From NCBI GenBank assembly GCA_018303945.1, contig JAGVXD010000021.1:1-36384 (forward strand): a stretch of 36,384 nucleotides of DNA, given 5' to 3'. The position numbers were made by a program, and so were the translations under genes. Below the pieces are notes generated by a model. That model worked only from the letters and a program-made list of their open reading frames with translations, did no database searches and had not been told where the DNA came from. Every line of letters begins with the position of its first letter. Within the stretch, counting starts at the first letter, position 1. Origin of the DNA: Candidatus Pacearchaeota archaeon. Lineage in GTDB: Archaea > Nanobdellota > Nanobdellia > Pacearchaeales > GW2011-AR1. Of this stretch, positions 15,269 to 23,671 are shown piece after piece.

Positions 15269-17170
15269 ATGGCTGATAAAGAAACAAGTTCTAAAGATTA
15301 TAAAGCTGAGAATATCAAAGTATTAGAGGGGTTGGAAGGAGTAAGACTTCGCCCCGCTATGTATATAGGTAGCACGAGCAAGGCAGGACTGCATCATTTG
15401 GTATATGAAATTGTGGACAATGCTGTTGACGAGGCAATGGGCGGATATTGCGACCTTATTGAAGTATCCCTCAACAAAGACGGAAGTGTTACTGTTACAG
15501 ATAATGGGAGGGGCATTCCTGTAGATATGCATCCAGTATATAAGAGGCCCGCTGTGGAAATAGCAGTCACAAAACTGCATGCAGGGGGAAAGTTTGACAA
15601 GTCAAGCTATAAGGTATCTGGAGGATTGCATGGAGTAGGAATAAGCGTAGTTGCTGCATTGTCCAAACTAATGCGTGTGACTATAAGGAAAGGAGGCAAA
15701 ATATACAAACAAGAATACAAAATAGGCAAGCCGTTCTCCGACTTAAAAGTTATCGGAGAATGCGAGAAAAAAGACACAGGAACAGAAGTTACATTTTATC
15801 CTGATGAAACTATCTTTTCTACTACGAAATTTGAATTTTCGGTTCTTGAGACTAGATTCAGGGAAATTGCATTCTTAAACAAAGGAGTCAAGATAACGCT
15901 TAAAGATGATATAGGTGGGAAAAAAGAAGTATTTCATTATGAGGGAGGGCTTGTTGAATTTGTCAAGTGGGTAAACACAAACAAAGATGTTTTGCATAAG
16001 CCGGTTTATTTTGTCAAGGAAGAGGACAAGGTAATGGTAGAGTGCGCAGTGCAATACAATGGAGGATATCATGAGAATGTATTGAGTTTTGTAAACACCA
16101 TCAACACTGTAGAAGGCGGAACTCATGTAATTGGATTCAAGACTGCCTTAACACGTGCAATAAATGATTATTCTAATAAAAACAAGCTGAACAAGGATGA
16201 GAATTTTACTGGCGAGGACGTTAGAGAAGGACTTACAGCAATAATATCTGTAAAAGTTCCTGAACCGCAGTTTGAAGGGCAGACAAAAACAAAGCTTGGA
16301 AATAATGAAGTAAAGGGAATAGTAGACAGCGTAACTATGAACTCATTGCTGATGTTTTTTGAAGAAAACCCCACAATAGCGCGCCGCATTGTAGATAAGG
16401 CGATGGAAGCGCAAAAAGCACGCAATGCCGCAAAAAAAGCAAAGGAACTTGTCAGAAGAAAGAACGCATTTAGCTTCGGCGGATTGCCTGGAAAGCTTGC
16501 AGATTGCTCAAGCAATAAAAAAGAAGAATCTGAACTATTTATCGTGGAGGGAGACAGCGCCGGAGGCTCCGGAAAAATGGCTAGAAACAAGGAATATCAG
16601 GCAATTCTTCCAATCAAGGGTAAAATACTGAATGTTGAAAAAGCAAATGCAGTAAAGGTGCTGTCAAATGAAGAAATTGCAAATTTAATTACTGCAATAG
16701 GCACTGGAATTACAGACCAATTTGATTTAGAGAGATTACGATATGGAAAGCTGGTCATTATGACTGATGCAGACGTAGACGGCGCACATATTCGCACGCT
16801 TCTTCTTACTTTTTTCTTCAGATTTATACCAAAAATAATAGAAAACGGCAATTTATATATTGCTGTACCCCCGCTATACAGAGTCAGACGCAGGGGAGAC
16901 CATTATGTATATAGTGATGAAGAGTTGAAGAAAATTATCTCAAAATTAGGAAATAATATTGATGTACAGAGATTCAAAGGTTTGGGAGAAATGAATGCAG
17001 ATCAACTATGGGAGACTACAATGAATCCAAAGACAAGGATGCTTAAGAAAGTTACAATTGATGATGCGGCTCTGGCAAATGAGACATTTTCAAAACTTAT
17101 GGGTGATGATGTTGAGCCTAGAAGGCAGTTCATCGCAGAACGCGCGCACGAGGCGCAAATTGATATTTAA
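15269..17170 (+). CDS. gyrB: DNA gyrase subunit B
   Basis: The ATPase/TOPRIM subunit of type IIA topoisomerase, 633 aa. GHKL motifs: EIVDNAVDEA with catalytic Glu47 and Mg-binding Asn51, DNGRGIP, and GGLHGVGISVV. TOPRIM: EGDSAGGS starting at Glu427, then MTDADVDGAHI near residues 496-506. The C-terminal GyrB/ParE signature QRFKGLGEMN and the ending RRQFIAERAHEAQIDI are intact. There is no long gamma-proteobacterial insert. Gyrase is a bacterial enzyme acquired by several archaeal groups, including many DPANN, where it introduces negative supercoils. Forms an operon with a zinc-ribbon gene and gyrA. Confidence 0.97.
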   Translation: MADKETSSKDYKAENIKVLEGLEGVRLRPAMYIGSTSKAGLHHLVYEIVDNAVDEAMGGYCDLIEVSLNKDGSVTVTDNGRGIPVDMHPVYKRPAVEIAVTKLHAGGKFDKSSYKVSGGLHGVGISVVAALSKLMRVTIRKGGKIYKQEYKIGKPFSDLKVIGECEKKDTGTEVTFYPDETIFSTTKFEFSVLETRFREIAFLNKGVKITLKDDIGGKKEVFHYEGGLVEFVKWVNTNKDVLHKPVYFVKEEDKVMVECAVQYNGGYHENVLSFVNTINTVEGGTHVIGFKTALTRAINDYSNKNKLNKDENFTGEDVREGLTAIISVKVPEPQFEGQTKTKLGNNEVKGIVDSVTMNSLLMFFEENPTIARRIVDKAMEAQKARNAAKKAKELVRRKNAFSFGGLPGKLADCSSNKKEESELFIVEGDSAGGSGKMARNKEYQAILPIKGKILNVEKANAVKVLSNEEIANLITAIGTGITDQFDLERLRYGKLVIMTDADVDGAHIRTLLLTFFFRFIPKIIENGNLYIAVPPLYRVRRRGDHYVYSDEELKKIISKLGNNIDVQRFKGLGEMNADQLWETTMNPKTRMLKKVTIDDAALANETFSKLMGDDVEPRRQFIAERAHEAQIDI

Positions 17171-17171
17171 C

Positions 17172-17336
17172 ATGTCAGAAAAAAAATTTTGTCCAAAATG
17201 CAGGAGTGAAAATGTAGTTATCGAGGGCTCAATGATAGAGTTCTCTAGCGGGGCAATGTTTTGTAAAAATTGCGGATTTAAAGATGTTATTTTCCCAACA
17301 AAGGAAGAGATAATTAAAACCAGGTTAAAGAAATAA
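17172..17336 (+). CDS. Zinc-ribbon mini-protein between gyrB and gyrA, 54 aa
   Basis: The ORF track extends this frame back into gyrB (17058); the true start is ATG 17172, one base after the gyrB stop, giving 54 aa. It has two CxxC knuckles, CPKC near residue 7 and CKNC near residue 31, separated by a beta-rich segment ([18 protein letters not shown]), i.e. a compact zinc ribbon, then a basic C-terminus ([10 protein letters not shown]). GyrA begins 2 bp after its stop. This tight placement implies cotranslation with gyrase subunits. Whether it binds gyrase or DNA is unknown; zinc ribbons of this size in archaea are often nucleic-acid or protein adaptors. Confidence 0.8.
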   Translation: MSEKKFCPKCRSENVVIEGSMIEFSSGAMFCKNCGFKDVIFPTKEEIIKTRLKK

Positions 17337-17338
17337 AA

Positions 17339-19894
17339 ATGGCACCAAAAGACGCAAACGGAGAGAAAGAAGACAAGATTGAGCAAGAAATACTTGCGGA
17401 TGAGCAGAAGAGAAGAGAAAAAGAACAGATAGGGTCTGAAAAAGGAGTTGCCGCTGTGGAAATTGTTGAAGAAATGGAGCAATCTTTCATTGACTATGCT
17501 ATGTCAGTCATAGTTGACAGAGCATTGCCGAGTGTTGAAGATGGTCTCAAGCCAGTACACAGAAGAATACTTTATGCTATGCATCAGTTAGGTCTGGATC
17601 CCAGCAAGCCGACCAGAAAATCAGCCACAGTTGTAGGAGAAGTCATAGGTAAATATCATCCGCATGGAGATGTAGCAGTATATGATGCGATGGTCAGACT
17701 AGCGCAAGATTTTTCATTAAGATATCCCCTTGTTCATGGGCAGGGAAATTTTGGTTCTATGGATGGGGATAGTGCGGCAGCACAAAGATATACCGAAGCT
17801 AAACTAAGCAAGATTTCTGAAGAATTGCTTACTGATATAGAGAAGGAGACTGTTAAAATGAGGCCTAACTTTGATAATTCTTTGAAGGAGCCTGAAACAC
17901 TTCCTGCCAAACTTCCCAATTTATTACTTAATGGAGCAACGGGCATTGCCGTAGGCATGGCTACTAATATACCACCCCATAACCTGACAGATGTGGCTGA
18001 TGCAATTATAGAATATATCAACAAGCCTGAAATAAAAATAGAAGAACTGGCAGATATTGTAAAGGGTCCTGATTTTCCAACTGGGGGAATTGTTACCGGC
18101 TCTGGAATACGCGAGATGTACTTAAATGGAAAAGGAAAGATAATAATCAGAGCAAGGCATACAATTGAAGAGCATAAAGGAAGGCAGGCCATAATAATAA
18201 CTGAAATTCCTTACATGGTCAATAAGGCTGAACTTGTCAAAACTATTGCCCGTCTTGCTACGGAGAAGAAACTGCCCGATGTTTCTGATCTTAGAGATGA
18301 ATCGGCAAAAGGAAAAGTAAGAATAGTAATTGAGTTAAAGAAAGATGTGGATTCTAAATTTACATTAAATAAACTTTACAAAATGACAAATATTGAAACA
18401 AGTTTCGATGCTAATATGCTTGCTCTTGTTGGAAAACAGCCAAGAATACTCAATATCAAGAACATCATTGAAGAATACGTCAAGTATCGCCAATTGATTG
18501 TCCGTAAAAGGTCACAATTTGAATTAACCAAAGCTGAAGACAGATTAGAACTTGTTCTTGGATTGCTTCTCGCATTAAAAGAGATTGACAAAGTGGTTGA
18601 TTTCATAAAGAAATCTGAAAACACAGGTGCGGCACACGAAGGATTAATGAAGAAGTTTGCACTAACTGACAGACAGGCAAAAGCAGTTCTTGAAATAAGA
18701 CTTCAACAGCTTACTCATCTGGAATCAGGAAAGCTAAAAGATGAAGAGAAGAAACTTAAAGAAAGCATTTCTGAACTAAAGAGAATACTTGGAGATGAAA
18801 AAGAGATTCTAAAGTTAATCAAGAAAGAAGTGAATGAACTAAAAAGCAAGTATGGGGATGAGAGAAGAACTAAGATTATCAAGAGAGTTGAAGAAATTAC
18901 TGAACAAGACCTTATAGAAAAGAAAGATGTTGTTGTAATGATAAGTGAAGCAGGATATGTAAAGAGGGTAGATGTTAAAGCTTATAGGGAACAGAAGAGA
19001 GGGGGGGCAGGAGTCAGCGGGGCTGAACTTAAAGAAGAGGATTTCGTAAGAAAGATGATTACATGTTCAACTCACGACTATTTGCTGTTCTTCACGAATA
19101 ATGGAAGAATTTACTGGCTTAAAGCTAATGACGTGCCTGCGGCAGAACGTCAAGGCAAGGGAAAAGCTATTGTGAACGTCCTTAACTTGCGCGATGAAAA
19201 GATAGCAAATGTCATGGCAATAAAAGATTTTGAAAAGGGGTATTTGATGTTTGCAACAAAGAAAGGACAGGTTAAAAAACTGCCTTTGAAAGATGTAAGC
19301 AAACCAAGAAACACCGGTGTGCGAATAATGAACCTTCCAGTTGATGGGTCTGATGTGATAATAAATGTGCGGAGAGTAGCTGACAATCAAGAAGTATTGC
19401 TTATTACCAAGAAGGGCCAGGCGATAAGGTTCAGCACAGACGAGGTAAGGTCTATGGGGAGAGCAAGCTACGGTGTAATAGGCATTGATTTAGGAAAGAA
19501 TGATGAAGTCGTATCTCTTGAAAGCCTGCCTTTAGATGGGAAGACAACAATATTAACGGTAACCATCAAAGGGTATGGAAAGCGCACGGACTTGGATGAG
19601 TATAGAAAGACTGCAAGAGCAGGAAAGGGAGTGATAAATCTTGCAACGAGCGATAAAACTGGAGATGTAATAGGCTCTCTTTCAGTAAATGACAAAGATT
19701 CTGTAATTGCAACAACTACAAAAGGAATGGTAATTCGTGTTTCAATGAAAGACTTGAGGGTTATGGGGAGAGCAACACAGGGAGTTCACGTTGTAAAAAT
19801 AAAGGAAGGCGATAAAGTTGCAGATATTGTAAAAGTTCCCATGGCAGATGGAATTCCTGCCGAAGCTCAAAAGACACTTGATAGCGATGAGTAA
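17339..19894 (+). CDS. gyrA: DNA gyrase subunit A
   Basis: The DNA breakage-reunion subunit, 851 aa. A charged ~38-residue N-terminal extension ([20 protein letters not shown]) precedes the winged-helix domain ([29 protein letters not shown]). Catalytic Tyr151 lies in [11 protein letters not shown]. The coiled-coil neck and six-bladed C-terminal pinwheel follow; the GyrA box reads QKRGGAG (552-558), close to the QRRGGKG consensus that distinguishes wrapping gyrases from Topo IV. Repeats such as [19 protein letters not shown] mark the blades. It ends in an acidic tail (DSDE). Third gene of the gyrB-zinc ribbon-gyrA unit; the mobile element starts 24 bp after its stop. Confidence 0.97.
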   Translation: MAPKDANGEKEDKIEQEILADEQKRREKEQIGSEKGVAAVEIVEEMEQSFIDYAMSVIVDRALPSVEDGLKPVHRRILYAMHQLGLDPSKPTRKSATVVGEVIGKYHPHGDVAVYDAMVRLAQDFSLRYPLVHGQGNFGSMDGDSAAAQRYTEAKLSKISEELLTDIEKETVKMRPNFDNSLKEPETLPAKLPNLLLNGATGIAVGMATNIPPHNLTDVADAIIEYINKPEIKIEELADIVKGPDFPTGGIVTGSGIREMYLNGKGKIIIRARHTIEEHKGRQAIIITEIPYMVNKAELVKTIARLATEKKLPDVSDLRDESAKGKVRIVIELKKDVDSKFTLNKLYKMTNIETSFDANMLALVGKQPRILNIKNIIEEYVKYRQLIVRKRSQFELTKAEDRLELVLGLLLALKEIDKVVDFIKKSENTGAAHEGLMKKFALTDRQAKAVLEIRLQQLTHLESGKLKDEEKKLKESISELKRILGDEKEILKLIKKEVNELKSKYGDERRTKIIKRVEEITEQDLIEKKDVVVMISEAGYVKRVDVKAYREQKRGGAGVSGAELKEEDFVRKMITCSTHDYLLFFTNNGRIYWLKANDVPAAERQGKGKAIVNVLNLRDEKIANVMAIKDFEKGYLMFATKKGQVKKLPLKDVSKPRNTGVRIMNLPVDGSDVIINVRRVADNQEVLLITKKGQAIRFSTDEVRSMGRASYGVIGIDLGKNDEVVSLESLPLDGKTTILTVTIKGYGKRTDLDEYRKTARAGKGVINLATSDKTGDVIGSLSVNDKDSVIATTTKGMVIRVSMKDLRVMGRATQGVHVVKIKEGDKVADIVKVPMADGIPAEAQKTLDSDE

Positions 19895-19908
19895 TTTTAT
19901 CATAGATT

Positions 19909-19917
19909 AACACACAA
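19909..19917. repeat. Left 9-bp direct repeat (target-site duplication)
   Basis: AACACACAA, identical to 26740-26748, sits immediately outside the left terminal inverted repeat. Removing one copy with the element rejoins the gyrA downstream sequence to the promoter of the 26791 gene. Confidence 0.8.
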
Positions 19918-19941
19918 GAGAGTGTTAGGAATTAGGGAGTT
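19918..19941 (+). repeat. Left terminal inverted repeat
   Basis: Begins GAGAGTGTTAGGAATTAGGG. It overlaps the last codons and stop of the transposase gene, so the coding region runs into the transposon end. Confidence 0.75.
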
Positions 19942-21164
19942 TCCACGATTTTCTCCTCTCCTGTTAAGTCACGGGAGTTATTGTATTTAATTGAGTTTAA
20001 TAGTAGAGTTTCCCACGCATTTCCTTTAATTCCAATTCCGCATTTATCCGCAGGTGTTAGGTTTTGTCTGCTGTTCTTTCTCACGAAATTATGAAAGATT
20101 TTGAAGCCATCTTGATATTCTTGAACTTTTGTAACTCCTCGCCTTACTTTATGAAATTCCTTTTGATGTGAGTGATGGCTTTCTATTGCGTTATTGTTTA
20201 CAGCTTTTCTCTGTCCTTTGATTGAAGTAAACTTGACTTTTCTTTCGTTTCCCCAATTTCTAAAGGTTTTTCTGCAACCATCTTGATAACCTGCATAACC
20301 ATCTACTATTATTTGGTTTGGCATTTTTCCGTTCTGTTTCCAAGCCTCTGTAAAAACGTGCTGTGCGTCTTTGCTTTTTCTTGAACGCCCAGAACATTCA
20401 GAGGCAAGTAAGAATTTTGTTTTATTATCCATAACATTCCAAACATAGTGATAGTTAGTATTCTCTTTATTCTTGCCCTCTTTAGTTAAGATTAAAGTTT
20501 CGTCTGCGTTCCATACCCCTTTAATCTGTGGTTGAATTTTCTCGCTGTATTTCTCCATTATGTTGCCGAACTTCAAAACCCAATCTCTTATAGTAACATG
20601 AGATATTTTTAGATTATAGAACTGCTGAAATTGGTGGCTTATGTCTCGGTAAGATAATCCCCTATAATAACAATCCATAGCCAAACAAACAAGTTTAGCG
20701 TTACCTTTAATGTTCTTAATTGGCGAAAGAACAAATCTCTTTTTACAATCTCGGCATTCGTATCTTTGTTTTTCTCCAATCTGTGTTTTTCTTATTCCTG
20801 ACTTAATTAAATTTTCAGAGTTACATTCTGGGCATAAATCCTTTTGTGGCGTGTCTATGATTAATTCTATTTCTCTCTCAACTTGTGGTCCTACTTCATA
20901 TTTCGCCTTAACCTTCTCAAATAATAGAATAGCTTTAATATGTTTACAATAAAGATTTTTACCTTGACATCTTCGTTTAAAGTCCTCGCACTCGCAAGAA
21001 TAAGCATCTATATGAGTTACCTTGTATTTTTTGTTTGAAGTTTGAGAGGGAACTAAATAAGTAAATTCGTCAAGAGTTTCAGGGTTGCCTTTCTCTAAAA
21101 TTGCCTTAGCTCTTTCGTTTCTCCATTCCGAGAAATTCTTAATATATTCTTGTGTATTTTCCAT
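19932..21164 (-). CDS. IS6-like DDE transposase with N-terminal SWIM zinc finger
   Basis: 410 aa. Residues ~45-85 form a SWIM-type zinc finger (CEC...CKH in SCECEDFKRRCQGKNLYCKH). A zinc ribbon CPEC...CRDC follows (~111-138), then a helix-turn-helix with GLSYRDISHQFQQFYN. The catalytic core has the triad pattern: Asp in WNADETLIL, Asp in IIVDGYAGY, and Glu in NNNAIESHHSHQKEFH, spaced as in IS6/IS240-type DDE transposases. The family call is by motif order; IS1595-like relatives are an alternative, and the 9-bp duplication is one base longer than usual for IS6. Intact, so possibly active. The promoter TTTAAATA (minus strand, + 21186-21193) is overlapped by AATACT operators. Confidence 0.88.
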   Translation of the reverse strand: MENTQEYIKNFSEWRNERAKAILEKGNPETLDEFTYLVPSQTSNKKYKVTHIDAYSCECEDFKRRCQGKNLYCKHIKAILLFEKVKAKYEVGPQVEREIELIIDTPQKDLCPECNSENLIKSGIRKTQIGEKQRYECRDCKKRFVLSPIKNIKGNAKLVCLAMDCYYRGLSYRDISHQFQQFYNLKISHVTIRDWVLKFGNIMEKYSEKIQPQIKGVWNADETLILTKEGKNKENTNYHYVWNVMDNKTKFLLASECSGRSRKSKDAQHVFTEAWKQNGKMPNQIIVDGYAGYQDGCRKTFRNWGNERKVKFTSIKGQRKAVNNNAIESHHSHQKEFHKVRRGVTKVQEYQDGFKIFHNFVRKNSRQNLTPADKCGIGIKGNAWETLLLNSIKYNNSRDLTGEEKIVETP

Positions 21165-21166
21165 AT

Positions 21167-21255
21167 AATACTATAATACTAATAGTATTTAAACATTGTT
21201 GTAGTGTAGTATTATGTAATACTTAATAGAAGTATTTATAAAGCAATAATACTAT
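21167..21255. promoter_or_regulatory. Array of AATACT/AGTATT half-sites over divergent promoters
   Basis: Seven copies of AATACT or its complement lie in 89 bp: 21167, 21175, 21184, 21208, 21218, 21231 and 21248. AATACTAT (21167-21174) and ATAGTATT (21182-21189) make a perfect inverted repeat between the transposase TATA and its ATG. AGTATTA/TAATACT (21208-21223) is another. AATACTAT at 21248-21255 lies between the TATA (TTTATA, ~21234) and start of the small RHH gene. The arrangement suggests autorepression plus transposase repression by that RHH protein. Confidence 0.6.
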
Positions 21256-21263
21256 AATTCTTT

Positions 21264-21398
21264 ATGGAGAGGAAAACTACAAGTATTAAGATAAGCCCTG
21301 AAATATGGCAAGAGGTTAAAATTCATTGTATAATGCAACAAGTGGATATTTCTGATTGGTTAGAGAAAATTATTAAGGAAAACTTAAAGAAAAAATAA
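21264..21398 (+). CDS. Small ribbon-helix-helix-like regulator, 44 aa
   Basis: Missed by the ORF track because of its length. Translation gives a short basic beta strand (RKTTSIKISPEIWQEVKIHC) followed by two amphipathic helices and a Lys-rich end, the layout of CopG/Arc-type ribbon-helix-helix repressors, which bind DNA as dimers through the N-terminal strand. ATG 21264 is 26 bp from GTATTTATAA, matching the leaderless rule. It faces away from the transposase across the AATACT operator array. Proposed role: repressor of its own gene and of transposition. Minimal RHH length (about 43-45 aa) fits. Confidence 0.65.
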   Translation: MERKTTSIKISPEIWQEVKIHCIMQQVDISDWLEKIIKENLKKK

Positions 21399-21446
21399 AT
21401 TTGTTCTAAAAGATAAATATTAAATAGGCGTATCAATATGTAATGA

Positions 21447-21460
21447 TATGATTAATCATA
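21447..21460. promoter_or_regulatory. 14-bp palindrome upstream of the R-M operon promoter
   Basis: TATGATTAATCATA is a perfect palindrome located ~20 bp before CTTATAAG (about 21475-21483), the TATA candidate placed 26 bp upstream of ATG 21506. It may be an operator for the second RHH protein or an activator site. Confidence 0.4.
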
Positions 21461-21505
21461 ACATTCATACTAAAGCTTATAAGTCACAATCTTCTTATTT
21501 AAATT

Positions 21506-21676
21506 ATGAAAAAAGAGGGTGGAACAGAACGCATAACTATTTCTATAACCAAGAAAACTCTCAAGGAATTGGACGATTATTGTTCAAAAACAAAACCAGT
21601 CGTAACAGCAAGGTCGCCAATAATAGAATTATCAATACAAGATTATCTAAAAAGGGAGAATAAAGATAAAAAATGA
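21506..21676 (+). CDS. Second RHH-like regulator overlapping mod by ATGA, 56 aa
   Basis: The ORF-track entry 21448-21663 is another frame. The frame that matches promoter geometry and coupling runs from ATG 21506 to TGA 21676: ERITISITKKTLKELDDYCS, a middle segment SPIIELSIQDYLKREN, and a Lys end. The strand-helix-helix order (R-I-T-I-S-I, then KKTLKELDDYC, then PIIELSIQDYL) is RHH-like. Its TGA overlaps the mod ATG (ATGA at 21673-21676), indicating translational coupling to the methyltransferase. A controller of R-M expression is the natural inference, comparable in role to C proteins of type II systems but of a different fold. Confidence 0.65.
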   Translation: MKKEGGTERITISITKKTLKELDDYCSKTKPVVTARSPIIELSIQDYLKRENKDKK

Positions 21677-23367
21677 AATCATTTAATGATACACTTACAG
21701 AATTGCTAAAAAAAGATTCACGATTTGTAGATGAAAATAATGAATTAATTAGAGCAGAAATAATAAATGGGGCGTTGAAAATTGATAAAGATTTAATTTC
21801 AATTCTTTTATCAAACAAAGAAATTAAAGACAAATTCTTTATAGAAATTAAGGGGCATTGGATTTTTGAAATGAATAAGTTTATTGATTATATACAAGAT
21901 AAAAATTTTCTCAATGATTCTTATACAAAATACAAAAATAAAATAGGTTTATCTATTGGAGATAAATTACTAAAAGAGAAAAGAGAAGTAGCTTTATCTT
22001 TTCCATTTAAAGATTGTATTCTTGAGGGCGGACAGACAAAAGAAGAAGACAAAAGAAAAGAAATATTTTTCAACGAAATTCTTGCACAAGATGAAATAGA
22101 TAGATTGTTAGAACCAAAAGTTTTAACCAATTTTAAGAGATATACTCCAAAAGGAGAAGAAAAAGTAAATGAGCTTAAGAGAGATGAGAAAGGAATTATT
22201 AAAGAAAACCTGATTATCAAAGGAAATAACCTTCTCGCATTACATTCAATAAAAAAACAATTTCAGGGAAAAATTAAATTAATTTATATAGACCCACCAT
22301 ATAACACTGGAAACGATAGTTTTGGTTATAATGATAACTTTAATCATTCTACTTGGTTAACTTTTATGAAAAATAGGTTGGAGGTTGCGAAAGAGTTACT
22401 AAGTGAAAAAGGAGCAATATTTGTTCAAATAAGCGACAGAGAAATAGCATACCTTCACATATTAATGGATGAAATTTTTACACGAGAACAATTCATTAAT
22501 AAGATTTGTATAAAAGTTCGTGCACCAACAGGGTTTAAGATTGTAAACAGAGGATTATTTGAATCAGCGGAATATATTTTAATTTATGGAAAAAAGAAAG
22601 ATAACTGGGAATATATACCTCAATATGAATCTTGCGAATATGATGAAAATTATAAATTTATTGTTGTTAATAAGGAATCTCTCATTAAAGACTGGAAAAT
22701 AGAAAGTATTTCTGAATATGTATCGAAGAAATTAGGTTTTAAATCGTCTAAAGAAGCAATAAAAAAATTTGGGAAATCTATCTTTATGAGTGAAGTTGGA
22801 AAAGAAGCACTTGAAAATTGTAGTAAAGTATTCCGTTTTACAGCAATTAATAACGATGCTGGAAAAGAAACATTAAAAGCTAAGGCGGAATCTTTGGAAA
22901 AGAAAGATAAAATTGTTATCGTTGAAAGAGAGAATAAAAGAAACAGACTTGTTTTAAATGGAGAAATTATGACTTTTTATGAATCTAAAGTTAGAGAATT
23001 AGATGGAATTAAAACACCAACTAATCTTCTCACTAACATTTGGACTGATATTGCTTGGGAGGGTATTGCAAAAGAAGGTGGAGTAATCCTAAATAAAGGT
23101 AAAAAACCAGAAAGGTTGATTAAGAGAATAGTAGAAATGTCTACCAATAAGGGAGATATAGTTTTGGATTATCATTTCGGTAGCGGGACTACGGGGGCAG
23201 TTGCTCATAAAATGGGTAGGCAATATATCGGAATAGAACAGATTAATTATGAAGAGAATGGTTCAGTTAAGAGATTAAAGAGTGTTATTGGGGTTGAGAA
23301 AGATAAAGGGAAGTTAAGCCCAACAATAGAAGAATTGGAAGGGTGGTGGAGATTTCGTTTATTGTGA
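21673..23367 (+). CDS. mod: Type III restriction-modification methyltransferase Mod, main frame
   Basis: The Mod subunit recognises the asymmetric site and methylates N6-adenine; it is also required for restriction. Beta-class order: motif IV DPPY (207-210, in YIDPPYNTGNDSFGYNDNF with S-x-W-L-x-F-M-x-x-R-L after it) precedes the SAM motif FGSGTT (~502-507). The ~250 residues between them are the target-recognition region. This frame ends with WWRFRLL, which does not match the family; the expected GGGDFVYCEL ending is in the +1 frame from 23342. A one-base surplus in GAAGGGTGG (GGG at 23341-23343) accounts for the shift. The methylation site specificity cannot be read from sequence. Confidence 0.93.
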   Translation: MKSFNDTLTELLKKDSRFVDENNELIRAEIINGALKIDKDLISILLSNKEIKDKFFIEIKGHWIFEMNKFIDYIQDKNFLNDSYTKYKNKIGLSIGDKLLKEKREVALSFPFKDCILEGGQTKEEDKRKEIFFNEILAQDEIDRLLEPKVLTNFKRYTPKGEEKVNELKRDEKGIIKENLIIKGNNLLALHSIKKQFQGKIKLIYIDPPYNTGNDSFGYNDNFNHSTWLTFMKNRLEVAKELLSEKGAIFVQISDREIAYLHILMDEIFTREQFINKICIKVRAPTGFKIVNRGLFESAEYILIYGKKKDNWEYIPQYESCEYDENYKFIVVNKESLIKDWKIESISEYVSKKLGFKSSKEAIKKFGKSIFMSEVGKEALENCSKVFRFTAINNDAGKETLKAKAESLEKKDKIVIVERENKRNRLVLNGEIMTFYESKVRELDGIKTPTNLLTNIWTDIAWEGIAKEGGVILNKGKKPERLIKRIVEMSTNKGDIVLDYHFGSGTTGAVAHKMGRQYIGIEQINYEENGSVKRLKSVIGVEKDKGKLSPTIEELEGWWRFRLL

Positions 23368-23671
23368 ATTAGCAAGATACAATGATGATTTTATAGAAAA
23401 AATTTACAAAGCCCAAAATACTAAAGAACTTCTTAAAATATGGGAAGAGATGAAAGAGAAGAGTTTTATTAATTACAATGTAGATATTAAAACTGCGGAA
23501 GAACACCTTGAAGAATTTAAGCAACTTTCTACCAATAAACAAAAAGAAATTCTTATCCAAATGTTAAATAAAAACCAGTTGTATGTTAATCTTTCAGAAA
23601 TAGAAGATTCTCATTTTAAGGTTGATAAGGAAGATAAGGAATTAAACAAACAATTCTATCAAGGAGAATAA
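23342..23671 (+). CDS. mod: C-terminal part of Mod in the shifted frame
   Basis: Reads GGGDFVYCELARYNDDFIEK and on to NQLYVNLSEIEDSHF and LNKQFYQGE, the standard type III Mod C-terminus, and stops at 23671. The ORF-track entry 23450-23671 is only its methionine-initiated tail, not a gene. With the upstream frame it would make ~665 aa, normal for Mod. If the shift is real, Mod lacks its last ~110 residues and restriction is probably off. If it is a read error or slippage, the system is intact. Confidence 0.88.
   Translation, partial: GGGDFVYCELARYNDDFIEKIYKAQNTKELLKIWEEMKEKSFINYNVDIKTAEEHLEEFKQLSTNKQKEILIQMLNKNQLYVNLSEIEDSHFKVDKEDKELNKQFYQGE

Noticed and set aside
17058-17171. N-terminal extension of the zinc-ribbon ORF into gyrB
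   Set aside because: The extension overlaps gyrB codons in another frame and looks non-coding; ATG 17172 immediately after the gyrB stop is a better start.
21448-21663. 71-aa plus-strand ORF
   Set aside because: A shadow frame of the 56-aa RHH-like ORF 21506-21676, which has the promoter spacing and the ATGA overlap with mod.
23450-23671. 73-aa ORF as an independent gene
   Set aside because: It is the methionine-initiated tail of the shifted mod frame that begins at 23342 and carries the conserved type III Mod C-terminus.
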